In this document: piece by piece, positions 7,671 through 16,501 of the stretch
How the letters are laid out: the number at the start of each line of letters is the position of its first letter
Position numbering within the stretch: the first letter of the stretch is position 1
Assembly (NCBI RefSeq): GCF_000716445.1
Contig: NZ_JNWK01000057.1
Span: 1 to 44,878 of the forward strand
DNA length: 44,878 bases
Direction: 5' to 3'
Source: Streptomyces wedmorensis
GTDB taxonomy: Bacteria > Actinomycetota > Actinomycetes > Streptomycetales > Streptomycetaceae
The notes under the pieces: model-generated
What the model was told of the DNA's origin: nothing
Database searches by the model: none
Seen by the model: only the letters and a program-made list of their open reading frames with translations
Position numbers and translations under genes: made by a program

Positions 7671-9715
7671 GCGTTGCCTCCGAGCTTGACGACGAGAAAG
7701 CCGTGCGGGTCGACGGCGACGGTCGCGTCCGGTGGGACGACCGTGGTGGAGGTGGCTTCGACGACGACTGCGGGACCGGCGAACTGATCGCCCGCCGCGA
7801 GGTGTTCCCGCCGGAGCACGGGCGTCTCGTACGCCCGGCCGCCGAACACGACGGGCTTGGTGCGGCCGACCCAGGGGTCTTGGCCGTCCTGCGGCCCGTA
7901 CACGGTGGGCTCGGTCTCGGGCAGGGCGCCGAGCCCCGTCGTCCGCAGCGTGACGAACTCGACCGGGGCATCGGGGGTCGCGTGCCCGTAGCGGCGCTCG
8001 TGCAGCGCGGCGAACCTGGCCGCGGCGCGCGCGAGGAAGTCCTCGTGCAGGGGTTCCTCGGCGGCGTCGAGCGGAACGGTCAGGGTGTAGTCCTGGCCTT
8101 CGTACCGCATGTCGGCGGCGTGCTCGACCCGGCTGCGCCCGGCGGGCACACCCTGCTCGGCCAGCGCGGCCAGGGCCTGCGCCTGCAACTCGCCGAGGGC
8201 TTGCGCCATCGAGGCGCCGTCGAGGACGTCACCCGGGGTGAAGAACTGGCGGGTGAGGTCGCGACGCACCTCGGTGCCGAGCATGCCCCAGGCGGAGAAG
8301 GCGCCCGGGAAGCGGGGGACGACCACCTCTTCGACGCCCAGTTCACGAGCGATCTCCACGGCGTGCATGGGTCCCGCGCCGCCGAACGCGAGGAGCGCGA
8401 ACTCCCCGGGCTCCAGGCCGTGCTCGACCGTCAGCGTGCGAATGGCCTGGGCCATCTTCGCGTTGGCGACCTCGCAGATCCCGCCTGCCAGCTCCACGGG
8501 TTCGATGCCCAGCTGTCCGGCCAGCTCACCGACGGCTCGGTGGGCCGCCTCGACGTCGAGCGTCATGTGCCCGCCCGCGAACCACTCCGGATCCACCCGG
8601 CCCAGTACGGCGTTGGCGTCCGTCACCGTGGCGCGGGTGCCGCCCCGCCCGTAGCAGGCCGGTCCCGGAACCGCTCCGGCCGACTCGGGCCCCACCCGCA
8701 GCCCGCCCGCCTCCATGTACGCGATCGAGCCGCCTCCCGCGCCGATGGTGTGCAGGTTGACCAGCGGCATGAGCACCGGAAAGCCGTCCGCCGAGCCCTC
8801 GTTGGAGATGTCGGGCCGCCCTTCGAGCACCAGCGACACGTCGAACGACGTACCCCCCATGTCGACACAGATGGCGTTCGGCCTGCCGAGGAGCGCCGCC
8901 GCGGCCACGCCTCCCATGGTGCCCCCGACCGGTCCTGACAGAAGGGTCTGCAGTGGGTTGCGGCGCGCGAAGTCGGCGTTGACCACTCCACCCGACGACT
9001 GCATCACCTGGACGGGCACCCCCAGCCCACGCTCGGTGAACCGCTCCTCGATCCGCCCGAGGTAGCGCCGCACGACGGGCCCCGTGTACGCGTCCAGGAC
9101 GGCGGACGAGGTGCGCTCGTACTCACGCCATTCACTGGCCACCTGGTGTGAGAGGACGATCATGACGTCCTCGTCCTTCAGCTCCTCGGCGAGGATCTCG
9201 CCGGCCCGTACCTCGTGAGCCGGGTTGACGTAGCTGAACAGGAAGGAGACCGCGACCGCGGTGTAGCCCTCGGCGCGGATCCGCCGTGCTGTCGCCCGTA
9301 CCGCGTCCTCGTCCAGCGGACACAGCTCCTCACCGCGCCAGTCGAGCCGTCCGCCGGCCTCGGCGGTGGCCCGGCGCTCCACCAGGGGCACGGGCTTGCG
9401 GTAGTGCAGGTCGAACATGCGGTCCCGGTTGCCGCGCGCTATGTGGTAGATGTCGCGCATGCCCGCGGACATGAGGAGCAGGACGCGGGCGCCCTTGCGT
9501 TCCAGCAGCGCGTTCAGCCCCTGAGTGGTGCCGTGCACGAAGAACGAGATCGCGGCGGGATCGTCCACCACCCTCCCGAGCGCGGCGAAGACCCCCTCGG
9601 CCAGATCACCTGGCGTCGTCGGGGCTTTCGCCGCGATGTACGTGCCGCGCGTCTCGTCGTACGCGACGACATCCGTGAAGGTGCCACCGATGTCCATGGC
9701 CACCCTGTACGTCAT
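7667..9715 (-). CDS. hyuA: Hydantoinase A / oxoprolinase ATPase subunit
   Basis: This protein has 682 residues. The ATG at 9715 is chosen because GGGAGG lies about six bases upstream and the protein then begins MTYRVAMDIGGTFTDVV, the standard N-terminus with the DxGGTxTD phosphate loop at residues 8-15. The second nucleotide-binding motif CVDMGGTSFDVSLV, the segment IGAGGGSIAYM and the motif FGGAGPMHAVEIA are all intact. It is expected to activate the substrate carbonyl using ATP together with HyuB. The gene is coupled to hyuB and lies 114 bp downstream of the SnoaL-like gene, probably in the same transcript. It is a complete contrast to the degenerate paralogue at 1961. Confidence 0.93.
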   Translation of the reverse strand: MTYRVAMDIGGTFTDVVAYDETRGTYIAAKAPTTPGDLAEGVFAALGRVVDDPAAISFFVHGTTQGLNALLERKGARVLLLMSAGMRDIYHIARGNRDRMFDLHYRKPVPLVERRATAEAGGRLDWRGEELCPLDEDAVRATARRIRAEGYTAVAVSFLFSYVNPAHEVRAGEILAEELKDEDVMIVLSHQVASEWREYERTSSAVLDAYTGPVVRRYLGRIEERFTERGLGVPVQVMQSSGGVVNADFARRNPLQTLLSGPVGGTMGGVAAAALLGRPNAICVDMGGTSFDVSLVLEGRPDISNEGSADGFPVLMPLVNLHTIGAGGGSIAYMEAGGLRVGPESAGAVPGPACYGRGGTRATVTDANAVLGRVDPEWFAGGHMTLDVEAAHRAVGELAGQLGIEPVELAGGICEVANAKMAQAIRTLTVEHGLEPGEFALLAFGGAGPMHAVEIARELGVEEVVVPRFPGAFSAWGMLGTEVRRDLTRQFFTPGDVLDGASMAQALGELQAQALAALAEQGVPAGRSRVEHAADMRYEGQDYTLTVPLDAAEEPLHEDFLARAAARFAALHERRYGHATPDAPVEFVTLRTTGLGALPETEPTVYGPQDGQDPWVGRTKPVVFGGRAYETPVLRREHLAAGDQFAGPAVVVEATSTTVVPPDATVAVDPHGFLVVKLGGNA

Positions 9716-9813
9716 TTCTGCCTCCCTGCTGTCCGGAGAATGGACGGACGTTAACCAGGGCGGCCCGGGACGCGAGTGTGCGGCGTGCACGGATGGAGGG
9801 GGTCGGTCAGGCG

Positions 9814-9829
9814 CGCCGCACAGGCGGCG
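9814..9829 (-). terminator. Small hairpin just after the SnoaL-like gene
   Basis: CGCCGC and its complement are separated by four bases, directly after the stop codon at 9830 on the minus strand. With only six pairs and no U-tract it is at most a weak or partial terminator before hyuA. Confidence 0.35.
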
Positions 9830-10306
9830 TCAGACGTCGACTGCGGGTACCCCGCCCGGCTGCAGGACGTCTTCATGGAGATGCACGATGAGCCAGCCGC
9901 CGTCGGCGTCCCTGCGCAGCACCGCCGTGTTGCGCACCAGCTCGGGACGTGTGGCGGCTCCGTCCGGTCCCGGGGCGAAGTCGACGCGCAGCCAGTAGCG
10001 CAGCAGGGCCGTATCGCCGAATACGTCGACGACCGGGTCGTAGGCGACGAGACCGGTCTCCACCGGACCGCTTCCAGGCCCCGGCCGCTCGTCGCGCAGC
10101 CGCTCCAGGTCAGCCCTGCCGAGGAGCAGCGGATCGGCTGCGGAATCCCAGACCGTCGCCTCCGGGTCGAGCCGCGCGTCGACGGCCGTCCGGTCCCCGG
10201 CCATGTATGCCTCGTACATTCCGTTGATCACCCCCCAGACAGCGTCGGCGTCCGAAGCGGAGGCGCCGGGGCGTGCGAGCGGGCCGGACGGGGTGCGTGA
10301 CGACAT
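9830..10306 (-). CDS. SnoaL-like / NTF2-fold protein (DUF4440 type)
   Basis: This protein has 158 residues from ATG 10306, which follows GGAGGC at about seven bases. The order of elements fits the cone-shaped NTF2 fold: an N-terminal helix (VWGVINGMYEAYMAGDRTAV), the DARLDPEATVWDSAADPLLL strand-loop, and C-terminal beta strands ending in NTAVLRRDADGGWLIVHLHE. Members include polyketide cyclases, ketosteroid isomerase-like enzymes and many small-molecule binding proteins, so activity cannot be inferred. It is upstream of and parallel to hyuA, about 114 bp away, and may process or bind the same substrate. Confidence 0.8.
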   Translation of the reverse strand: MSSRTPSGPLARPGASASDADAVWGVINGMYEAYMAGDRTAVDARLDPEATVWDSAADPLLLGRADLERLRDERPGPGSGPVETGLVAYDPVVDVFGDTALLRYWLRVDFAPGPDGAATRPELVRNTAVLRRDADGGWLIVHLHEDVLQPGGVPAVDV

Positions 10307-10508
10307 GGGACGGCCTCCGAGAGCTGCTGTGTCGAGTGGGGCGCCACTGTAGCCAGGCACCGCCCCACCGCCGGCCGTGGCTCGGGACGCCGCGTACCCG
10401 GCTCCTCAGGGCCCGGGTCACAGAAGGCCGCGACCCCCGACCGCACCTGGCGATGTGTCGGAGGAGTCAGCAGCGGGTCAGCGTGAGGTCTGCAACACCT
10501 GGGGGCAG

Positions 10509-10537
10509 CTGACCGGATATGTGAATCGCTGTAGGCT
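10509..10537 (+). promoter_or_regulatory. Candidate promoter of the truncated panD-like gene
   Basis: CTGACC (10509-10514), 17 bases, then TAGGCT (10532-10537) fits a vegetative sigma promoter. It points toward the panD-like start at 10599 and would now drive transcription into the integrase region. Confidence 0.45.
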
Positions 10538-10598
10538 CCGGAGACCGCCCTTGACCTGCGGGAAGCAGGCAGGGAGCAGACATTTCGGGAGTTTCTTC

Positions 10599-10631
10599 AT
10601 GCTTCGTACCATGTTCAAGTCCAAGATCTGA
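10599..10631 (+). pseudogene. panD: 5' end of panD (aspartate 1-decarboxylase), cut after ten codons
   Basis: The ten-residue frame MLRTMFKSKI ends in TGA. It is preceded by GGGAG at about eight bases and by a promoter-like element. As I recall it, Streptomyces aspartate 1-decarboxylase begins MLRTMFKSKIHRATVTQADL, so the match is exact up to the residue before the break. The decarboxylase makes beta-alanine for pantothenate. The following DNA does not encode HRATVTQ in any frame, and the tyrosine integrase gene starts about 150 bp on. I infer an element inserted at or recombined into the 5' end of panD. The remainder of the gene is not seen in the window. Confidence 0.6.
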
Positions 10632-10654
10632 CTGTTTGGCGTCGCCGCAGGTCA

Positions 10655-10727
10655 GGGGCATCATGTGCCCCCCTCAGGTCAGCAAACGGTCAGCATGCGT
10701 CCGGATGGTGTCCCCGCTTGCTGACCT
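10655..10727. promoter_or_regulatory. Cluster of inverted repeats upstream of the integrase
   Basis: GGGGCA-N5-TGCCCC occupies 10655-10671. A perfect 10-bp inverted repeat AGGTCAGCAA (10676-10685) / TTGCTGACCT (10718-10727) is spaced by 32 bases. Both lie between the panD break and the integrase start, where attachment-site arms or autoregulatory operators would be expected. Confidence 0.45.
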
Positions 10728-10785
10728 CCGACCTGCGATGCGGTGCCTGAGCATGATTCTTGGGCTGGAACGGATGGTGCGTGAC

Positions 10786-11922
10786 ATGGCCCGACAGCTC
10801 GCCCGCGGCATGGGGTCCTTCTTCAAGGACTGCGGCGGCGCGAAGCCCACCCGCTGCCCTCACCCGTACTTGATTCGTTTCCGCGACGCGCTCGGCAGGC
10901 AGCGCGAGGAGTCCGGATATGGCACGCAGGGCGATGCGATCGAGCGCCTCACGCAGCTGTATGCGGAGAAGAAGACCACGGCGCCGTCCGTGGCGGCGGC
11001 CCGCTGGGAGCTGGGTCAGCTGACGGTCGGGGAGTACGCGAAGCAGTGGCGGCCCCGGCAGCGCAGGATGACGGATTACTCCACGGGTGAGCACGTCGAC
11101 AGCTCGATCAACGTCCACATCGTCCCGCGTCTGGGAGTGCGGAAGCTGAACTCGGTCACGCCGATGGTCGTGGAACGCTTCCTGGACGAGATGGAGGGCG
11201 ACGGGGTCGGCCGGGGGAACCAGGTGAACATCTTCCGGGTGCTGAAGACCATCCTGCGGGATGCGTATGCCAAGGGGGCGATGGTGGACGACCCGGTGAA
11301 GGGAGTCCAGGAACCGGAATACGTGCGGGGAACGGTCGCCATCCCATCCCTCGCCTATGTGAAAAAGGCGCTGAAGGTTGCCGACGAGGACCTTGCGCTG
11401 GAGATCGTCATGATGACGGGATGCGGCCTGCGGAACGGCGAGGCGCGGGCGGTGAACGTCGACAACGTCGTGGCGCAGGACGTGTACCGGGTGTGCGAGC
11501 AGATCCATTCCAGCACGCTGAAGCCGGCGAAGCTGAAGCACCGCAAGGCGGGGGAGTTCCGGGAGGTGCCTCTGCCGCGATCGGTCCGGGAGGCGATCGA
11601 GCGGTACGCGGAGAAGAACGGCACCACGGCGGACGGCTACCTGCTGCGCGGCCCAGGCGGCTACTGCACCGAAGGCATGGAGCGGCGCCGCGTGAGGAGG
11701 CTCTTCGCGGACCTCCCGCCGGAGGAGGGCGTGGGGATGTACGGCTTCCGGCACTACTTCGCCTCGAATGCCCTGGGGAACGGGATCCCGATCACCGATG
11801 TGGCGGAGTGGATGGGCCACAAGTCCATCGAGGAGACCTACCGGACCTACCGGCACCTGATGCCGGGCAGCATCACCACGGCCGCCCGGATCCTCGATGT
11901 GGGCCTTTGGGAAGCCGCCTGA
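10786..11922 (+). CDS. int: Tyrosine-type site-specific integrase
   Basis: This protein has 378 residues from ATG 10786, giving MARQLARGMGSFFKDCGGAK, a typical actinobacterial integrase N-terminus. The ribosome binding site is weak, and earlier in-frame ATGs at 10774 and 10636 exist. An SAM-like N-terminal core-binding domain spans about 78-180 (LTVGEYAKQW, SSINVHIVPRLGVRKLNSVT). The catalytic domain has Arg216 in TGCGLRNGEAR, a Lys near 251-254, YGFRH with Arg322, His345 in WMGHKS and the nucleophile Tyr355 in TYRHL. The usual His of the HxxR box is Tyr319 here. It catalyses integration/excision of a mobile element. No excisionase, replication or transfer gene was found next to it. Confidence 0.92.
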   Translation: MARQLARGMGSFFKDCGGAKPTRCPHPYLIRFRDALGRQREESGYGTQGDAIERLTQLYAEKKTTAPSVAAARWELGQLTVGEYAKQWRPRQRRMTDYSTGEHVDSSINVHIVPRLGVRKLNSVTPMVVERFLDEMEGDGVGRGNQVNIFRVLKTILRDAYAKGAMVDDPVKGVQEPEYVRGTVAIPSLAYVKKALKVADEDLALEIVMMTGCGLRNGEARAVNVDNVVAQDVYRVCEQIHSSTLKPAKLKHRKAGEFREVPLPRSVREAIERYAEKNGTTADGYLLRGPGGYCTEGMERRRVRRLFADLPPEEGVGMYGFRHYFASNALGNGIPITDVAEWMGHKSIEETYRTYRHLMPGSITTAARILDVGLWEAA

Positions 11923-12229
11923 GGGCGAGAAGGGCGACGCCTGGCCTTCAAGGTGGGCGAGGATATCTTCTTGAAGTCCTTGCCCTCGGGGCGCTGACCT
12001 GCGCAGATCGGGGGCGGGTTGACCCGGGAGTTTGCAGCTTTCCGGGGCCTTCATGGTGACGCGGTTTTACGCAGTCGACTCTCCCCAGCCGCTCCCCAGA
12101 ACGGCCCGTTCTCCCCAGCCACAGCTGGTCTGAGGGGCGGATCGCGGCTGGTCAGGAGTGGGTCCGGCGTCCCGCTCACGTTGCGCAGCGTAGCGAGTCC
12201 ACAGGTCTGCGGGTGGAGCCCAGGGGCGG

Positions 12230-12524
12230 CCGCCGCGACCGTCCGAGCGTCGGATTCCGCCGAGACGTCTGAGTCCGGCGGCCTCGCCCCGAAGCGTGAC
12301 CCCTGCCCGATCTCGGCGAGCTGCTTCTCGAAGAAGCGTTCGGAGGTGTCGCGCCATTCGCTCGCCCAGTGCGGCCGGCTGCCGCTGAGGGCGAAGCGGA
12401 GGCGTTCGAACGGGGCGTAGTCGAAGCTGGGGATCCTGATCCAGGAGTTCTTCTTCGTCTCGACGAGTTCCTTCTCGGTGGCAAGGTGTGCAGTTCGGTC
12501 CTGTTCCTGAAGGACGAGGGACTC
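12230..12524 (-). pseudogene. Unidentified protein remnant beside the integrase
   Basis: The 967 bp from 11923 to 12889 hold no complete gene. On the minus strand one frame has natural-looking protein, including KELVETKKNSWIRIPSFDYA and ASEWRDTSERFFEKQLAEIG. Upstream coding-like sequence (LTKLVQGLTLRPIQALITAA) is in another frame, suggesting frameshifts. I do not recognise the family. It may be cargo of the integrase element that has decayed. Positions are approximate. Confidence 0.35.
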
Positions 12525-12889
12525 CGCGGTCTGCCCTGTGCGGTGATGCTGAAGTGGGCAGACGCCCTGCGGAGGCGGTGGGGCGGGGGTGCGGAGCCGG
12601 TCTGTCCCGCCGAACTGGAGTGTCCTGAGGCCTCGGCAGCGGTGATCAGCGCCTGGATAGGCCTGAGGGTGAGTCCTTGGACCAGCTTGGTCAGGCCCAG
12701 CGGCTGGGGGTTCGTTCTGCATGGCCCGGACCACGCTTTGCGGCCGTGTGAGTCGTGAGGGCACAGGACGGGTTTGAGGATCCCCAGGCGCCAGGCGGGG
12801 ATGTCGACGAGTTTGCTCTTGTACCCGCCACGGCGCCAGCCCCCGCACCACCGCATGGTGAAGTTCTGCCCTGGCAGCGGGCCTGGCTA

Positions 12890-15772
12890 TCAGGCCGTTC
12901 CCGTGTGCCCTGGAGCGCTTCCGTCCCTTCGCTGTGGCGGACTCGACGCGCGACGTCCGGTGTTCTCGACGCGTGACCGCAGCTCTTCGGGAGGCAGTAC
13001 TGACGCGTCCCGTAGCTGACGGCGAGAGGAGACCCCCAGCTTCCGGAAGATGTTCCGCAGGTGGGCGTCGATGGTCCGCGGGGACAGAACCAGCGCTGTG
13101 GCCACCTCCTTGGTCGTCGCCCCGCCCGCCACCGCACGTGCGATGCGCTCCTCCTGCGCGGTCAGCGCCGCCCTGGTGCCTGACACGCCCGATTCGGGGA
13201 GGAAGCCCGCGGCGGCCAGTTCACCCGCCGCGCGCTCGGCGAAGGCACGTGCGCCCGCACCCAAGAACGTCTCATGGGCTGCGCGTAGCGGTATTCGGGC
13301 CAGCACCGTCCGGCCGTTGCGCCGTAGCCACTCGCCCCACAGCAGCCGCGTCCGCGCCGCTTGCAGTTCAGCCCCGGCGACGTCCAGACGCTCGGCCGAG
13401 CAGCGGTAGAGCGCGTCAGCACGTGTGTCGTCGGCAAGTAGGGCGAGGGCCCGCAGGTGGATTCCGCGCGCCCAGTCGGTGTCGGTCAGCCGCGCGCAGG
13501 TGGCCAGCCGTTCGGCGACGGCTTCGGCCTCCTGCACGTGGCCGGTGCGCGCTGCGGCCTCCAGCCGTTCCGGCAGCAGCCAGGGCCGAAAGGCGGGCTC
13601 ATCCAGAGCCATGGCGGTGCCGGTGAGTTCGAAGGCACGCGGGTAATCGCCGAGAGCATTGTGCAAGACGGCCTGGGCGTACTCCACGGTGCTCAGCAGG
13701 CGGCCCTCGCCGCGCGCCTCGGCATCTCGCCGGCAGGCGGCGGCGAGGGCCTCGGTGCGGTCCCGGTCGCCGCGCCAGGCGGTCAGAGTGAGCACGGCGT
13801 GACCCGGTGACACGGCGCCGATGGTCGCGCTGATCGCCTCGGCCTCGGAGACCCGGGCAGCTGCCACGTCCAGCCGGCCGCGGTGGAGGTCTGCGAACGC
13901 CTGGTGGACCAGTGCCGCCGGAAGCACGCTGGTTGCTCCCGTCGCGCGGGCGGCGGCCACGGTCCACTCGGTGATGGTCTCCCATGCCGCCGCATCCCAT
14001 AGGTCGACTGCCGCGTGGCACAGCAGCCAGTTCCCGTTCGTATCGGGGTACGGCTGTGACGGGTGACCCGCCGCGAGGTGCGCATCGACGGCGCGGCGCA
14101 GCAGGGGGACCGCCGGGCCGTATCCGTGCCGAGTCCGCGTGTGCAGGGCCTGGAGCAGCAGGGCGCGCGTCTCGGGCAACTGCGGGCCGCAGGACTCCGT
14201 ACGCATTCCCGCCGCCCCTGCCACTGCCTCCTGTGGTGGGTGCAGGCGGCCGGCGAAGATCTGGGCGGTCAGTGCGTCCAGCGCGGATACGTCGCGAATG
14301 TGCCGGTGGCCGGATACGGCTGCGTGGCGGGCGGCTTCGTTCAGCGAGCGCACCGCAGCGGTGTCGCGGTGCACGCCGTACCGGGTCTGGGCGAGCAGGA
14401 TGGCGGCCTGGGCCCGTTCAAGGGCCGGGAGGGGAGCGGTATGCACGTCGGCCAGTAGGTGCAGGGCCTGCCGCAGCGAACCGGTGCGGTGCCGGACGCG
14501 GGCGCCGGCAAGCAATCGCAATGCGCGCGTCTGCCGGTCGGGCGTCAGGGAGGCGGCCAGCTCCCACAGAGCGGCCGTCGTGGCTCCGGCGGCCAGGCCG
14601 TCTGTCAGCTCCGCCGCATCCTGCAGCTGGGTTGCCACTGCCTCGTCCAAGGTGACCGCGGCCTGTCCGCGGTGCCAGGCCCGCCGTTCGGGGGAGTCCT
14701 CTTCGGTAGGCATACCGCCCGCGAGGGCGGCGTGGATTCGGCGCCGCTGCGCCACCGCAGCCCGTGCGTAGACGGCTGTGCGCAGCAGCGGGGTGGCGAA
14801 GCGCACGTGGGGGGTCAGAGCGAGGAGCCCGGTGGCCTCGATCTCATCGACGGCGTCCCGGCCGATGCCCAGGCGCTCGGCGGCCCGCAGCACGGTCACC
14901 GACTCTCCGAAGGGCTCGGCGGCTGCGAGTACGAGCAGGTCCCGGGCCGACGCGCCGAGCCCGTGCAGCGCGGTATTCAAGGCCCTCTCCCAGTCGGCGG
15001 AAAGGGAAAGCCGAGGCTCGTCGGGCGTGCAGAACGCCATTTCGGTCGGCCCGATCGAGCGGGCCGCGTCGAGCAGCGCCCGGGGATTGCCGCGCGCCTC
15101 GGCCACCATGCGGTCGCGGACGCGGGGATCGAGCGGGGCGTGCAGACGCGTCGCGAGCAGGGCATGGGCTTCCGGGGCCGAGAGGCCCAGCACGGTCAGC
15201 CGCTCAAACCGCTGCAGCTCACCGAAACGGGCGGCGTCGGGCAGCGCGAACACGAAGGCGGTCTCGCCGTTGCCGCACCGCCGTGCGGCAACGGCGAGAC
15301 TCGTGCGGGAAGCACGGTCCATCAGATGCGCGTCGTCGAGCAGGCACATCATCGCTCCCGCGCCGCCTACACGGGCGAGCAGCCCGGCCACGGCCGTGCC
15401 GACGTGCACCGGGGAGGGCACGGGCCCGTCACGCAGACCCAGGACGACGGCCAGCGCGTCGCGGTAGGCGGGTGGCAGGTGGCCGAGCTTGCCATATAGG
15501 GGCGCGCACAGCCGCTGGACAGCGGCGAACGGCAGCTCGGTCTCGCCGGCCACTCCGTTCACGCGCAGGATCCGCATGCCCCCGCCCCGTTCCTCGAGGT
15601 GGTCGAGAAGTCGGCTCTTGCCCGTCCCGGATTCCCCGTGCAGCACCAGCGACCGCCCGCGGCCCGCCCGGACGTCCGCCACCAGGGCGTCGAGCACGCG
15701 GGTCTCGGCCGCGCTGCCGCGCAGGTCAGCGTCCTCACTTCTCTTCTGCGGGACCACAACGACGGTGTCCAT
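12890..15772 (-). CDS. LAL-type regulator 1 (AAA ATPase plus LuxR helix-turn-helix)
   Basis: This protein has 960 residues from ATG 15772, after a GGGGGA ribosome binding site. Walker A is GESGTGKS (46-53) and Walker B is MMCLLDDAHLMD. A long helical middle with TPR-like repeats follows. The C-terminal LuxR DNA-binding domain starts at ALTAQEERIARAVAGGATTK and includes VLSPRTIDAHLRNIFRKLG. LAL proteins are cytoplasmic transcription activators often tied to secondary metabolism or transport; the inducer cannot be inferred. About 40 extra residues, rich in Arg and Pro, follow the HTH. It is the most divergent of the four intact LALs here: its ALTPHVRFATPLLRTAVYA differs from the FRHPLVRS form of the others. 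Confidence 0.9.
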   Translation of the reverse strand: MDTVVVVPQKRSEDADLRGSAAETRVLDALVADVRAGRGRSLVLHGESGTGKSRLLDHLEERGGGMRILRVNGVAGETELPFAAVQRLCAPLYGKLGHLPPAYRDALAVVLGLRDGPVPSPVHVGTAVAGLLARVGGAGAMMCLLDDAHLMDRASRTSLAVAARRCGNGETAFVFALPDAARFGELQRFERLTVLGLSAPEAHALLATRLHAPLDPRVRDRMVAEARGNPRALLDAARSIGPTEMAFCTPDEPRLSLSADWERALNTALHGLGASARDLLVLAAAEPFGESVTVLRAAERLGIGRDAVDEIEATGLLALTPHVRFATPLLRTAVYARAAVAQRRRIHAALAGGMPTEEDSPERRAWHRGQAAVTLDEAVATQLQDAAELTDGLAAGATTAALWELAASLTPDRQTRALRLLAGARVRHRTGSLRQALHLLADVHTAPLPALERAQAAILLAQTRYGVHRDTAAVRSLNEAARHAAVSGHRHIRDVSALDALTAQIFAGRLHPPQEAVAGAAGMRTESCGPQLPETRALLLQALHTRTRHGYGPAVPLLRRAVDAHLAAGHPSQPYPDTNGNWLLCHAAVDLWDAAAWETITEWTVAAARATGATSVLPAALVHQAFADLHRGRLDVAAARVSEAEAISATIGAVSPGHAVLTLTAWRGDRDRTEALAAACRRDAEARGEGRLLSTVEYAQAVLHNALGDYPRAFELTGTAMALDEPAFRPWLLPERLEAAARTGHVQEAEAVAERLATCARLTDTDWARGIHLRALALLADDTRADALYRCSAERLDVAGAELQAARTRLLWGEWLRRNGRTVLARIPLRAAHETFLGAGARAFAERAAGELAAAGFLPESGVSGTRAALTAQEERIARAVAGGATTKEVATALVLSPRTIDAHLRNIFRKLGVSSRRQLRDASVLPPEELRSRVENTGRRASSPPQRRDGSAPGHTGTA

Positions 15773-15984
15773 GTCCGCTTCCCCCTGCTGACCACGGCCG
15801 CGCATCCTGCTCCGGTCCTCTGTCCTGCCTCCCATGGTGTCCCGTGGCTGTCTACGAATCGTCAACACCGCGTCTACGTCTGCCGTGGTTTCACGTCCTT
15901 CACGGCGCGGTCCCGGTCTGTTCGCGCCCATGAGGTGTACGGACGACCTGGTGGGACCGGTCGGCGAGGACTTGAGCGTCGTTT

Positions 15985-16400
15985 CTCATGGCGGCTTCCG
16001 GCGCCGGTGAGGTTCCCCCTTTCCAGCAGTGACGGCATGCCAGTGGGCCGGACGATCGTGGAGTGGATCTGCACCAGCCAGTCGGTGTCGCCGCCCGCAT
16101 CCGCACGGGTCTGGATCTGCTGCCGGCCTGCCGCTCCGGCGGGCCCGAGGGGCGGTGCCCCTGCCCGACGGGGGCCGCGTCCGAGTGTGGGCGCCGGACG
16201 CCGTGCCTCCTGTCGGACGGGCATCGGGCGGTGCGGCCCGGCGCGCGCCGCCGGGGGAGAGGAGATCGTGCCGGGGCCGAAGCAGGGAATCCGCGGCCTT
16301 CGGCACCGGGCGATCGCGCCAGGACGGGGTTGCCGGCACCGTCCCTGCACCCCGTCGTCGCCGCCCCGAGGCCGCGCTCTGGCGGGGCGAGTCGCAGCGC
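15985..16400 (-). pseudogene. Decayed IS5-family transposase remnant (leftward)
   Basis: On the minus strand, pieces of an IS5-type transposase appear in successive frames: TPSWRDRPVP (compare G-x-PWRDLP), then RADAGGDTDWLVQIHSTIVR, where active relatives have VDSTIVRAHQHA, then AHWHAVTAGKGEPHRRR after a one-base frame change. The catalytic Asp of DST is replaced by His. It is non-functional. No terminal inverted repeats were identified, so limits are approximate. It lies in the 729-bp gap between LAL1 and the DUF2255 gene; nothing else was recognised there. Confidence 0.65.
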
Positions 16401-16501
16401 GGGCACTGGTGCGGCGTCATGGCTCCATGAGTCCCCGGCCGGACCTGCGACGCGGGGCTCTCCCCCTGCAGCATGGTCACGCCGATTCCGCCGCCACGCG
16501 G

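Noticed and set aside
10307..12100. A tRNA attachment site for the integrase
   Set aside because: No T-loop or cloverleaf sequence was found on either side; the panD 5' end is the better candidate target.
12369..12758. A plus-strand 129-codon frame after the integrase
   Set aside because: The opposite strand carries the more protein-like sequence; this frame has no ribosome binding site or motif.
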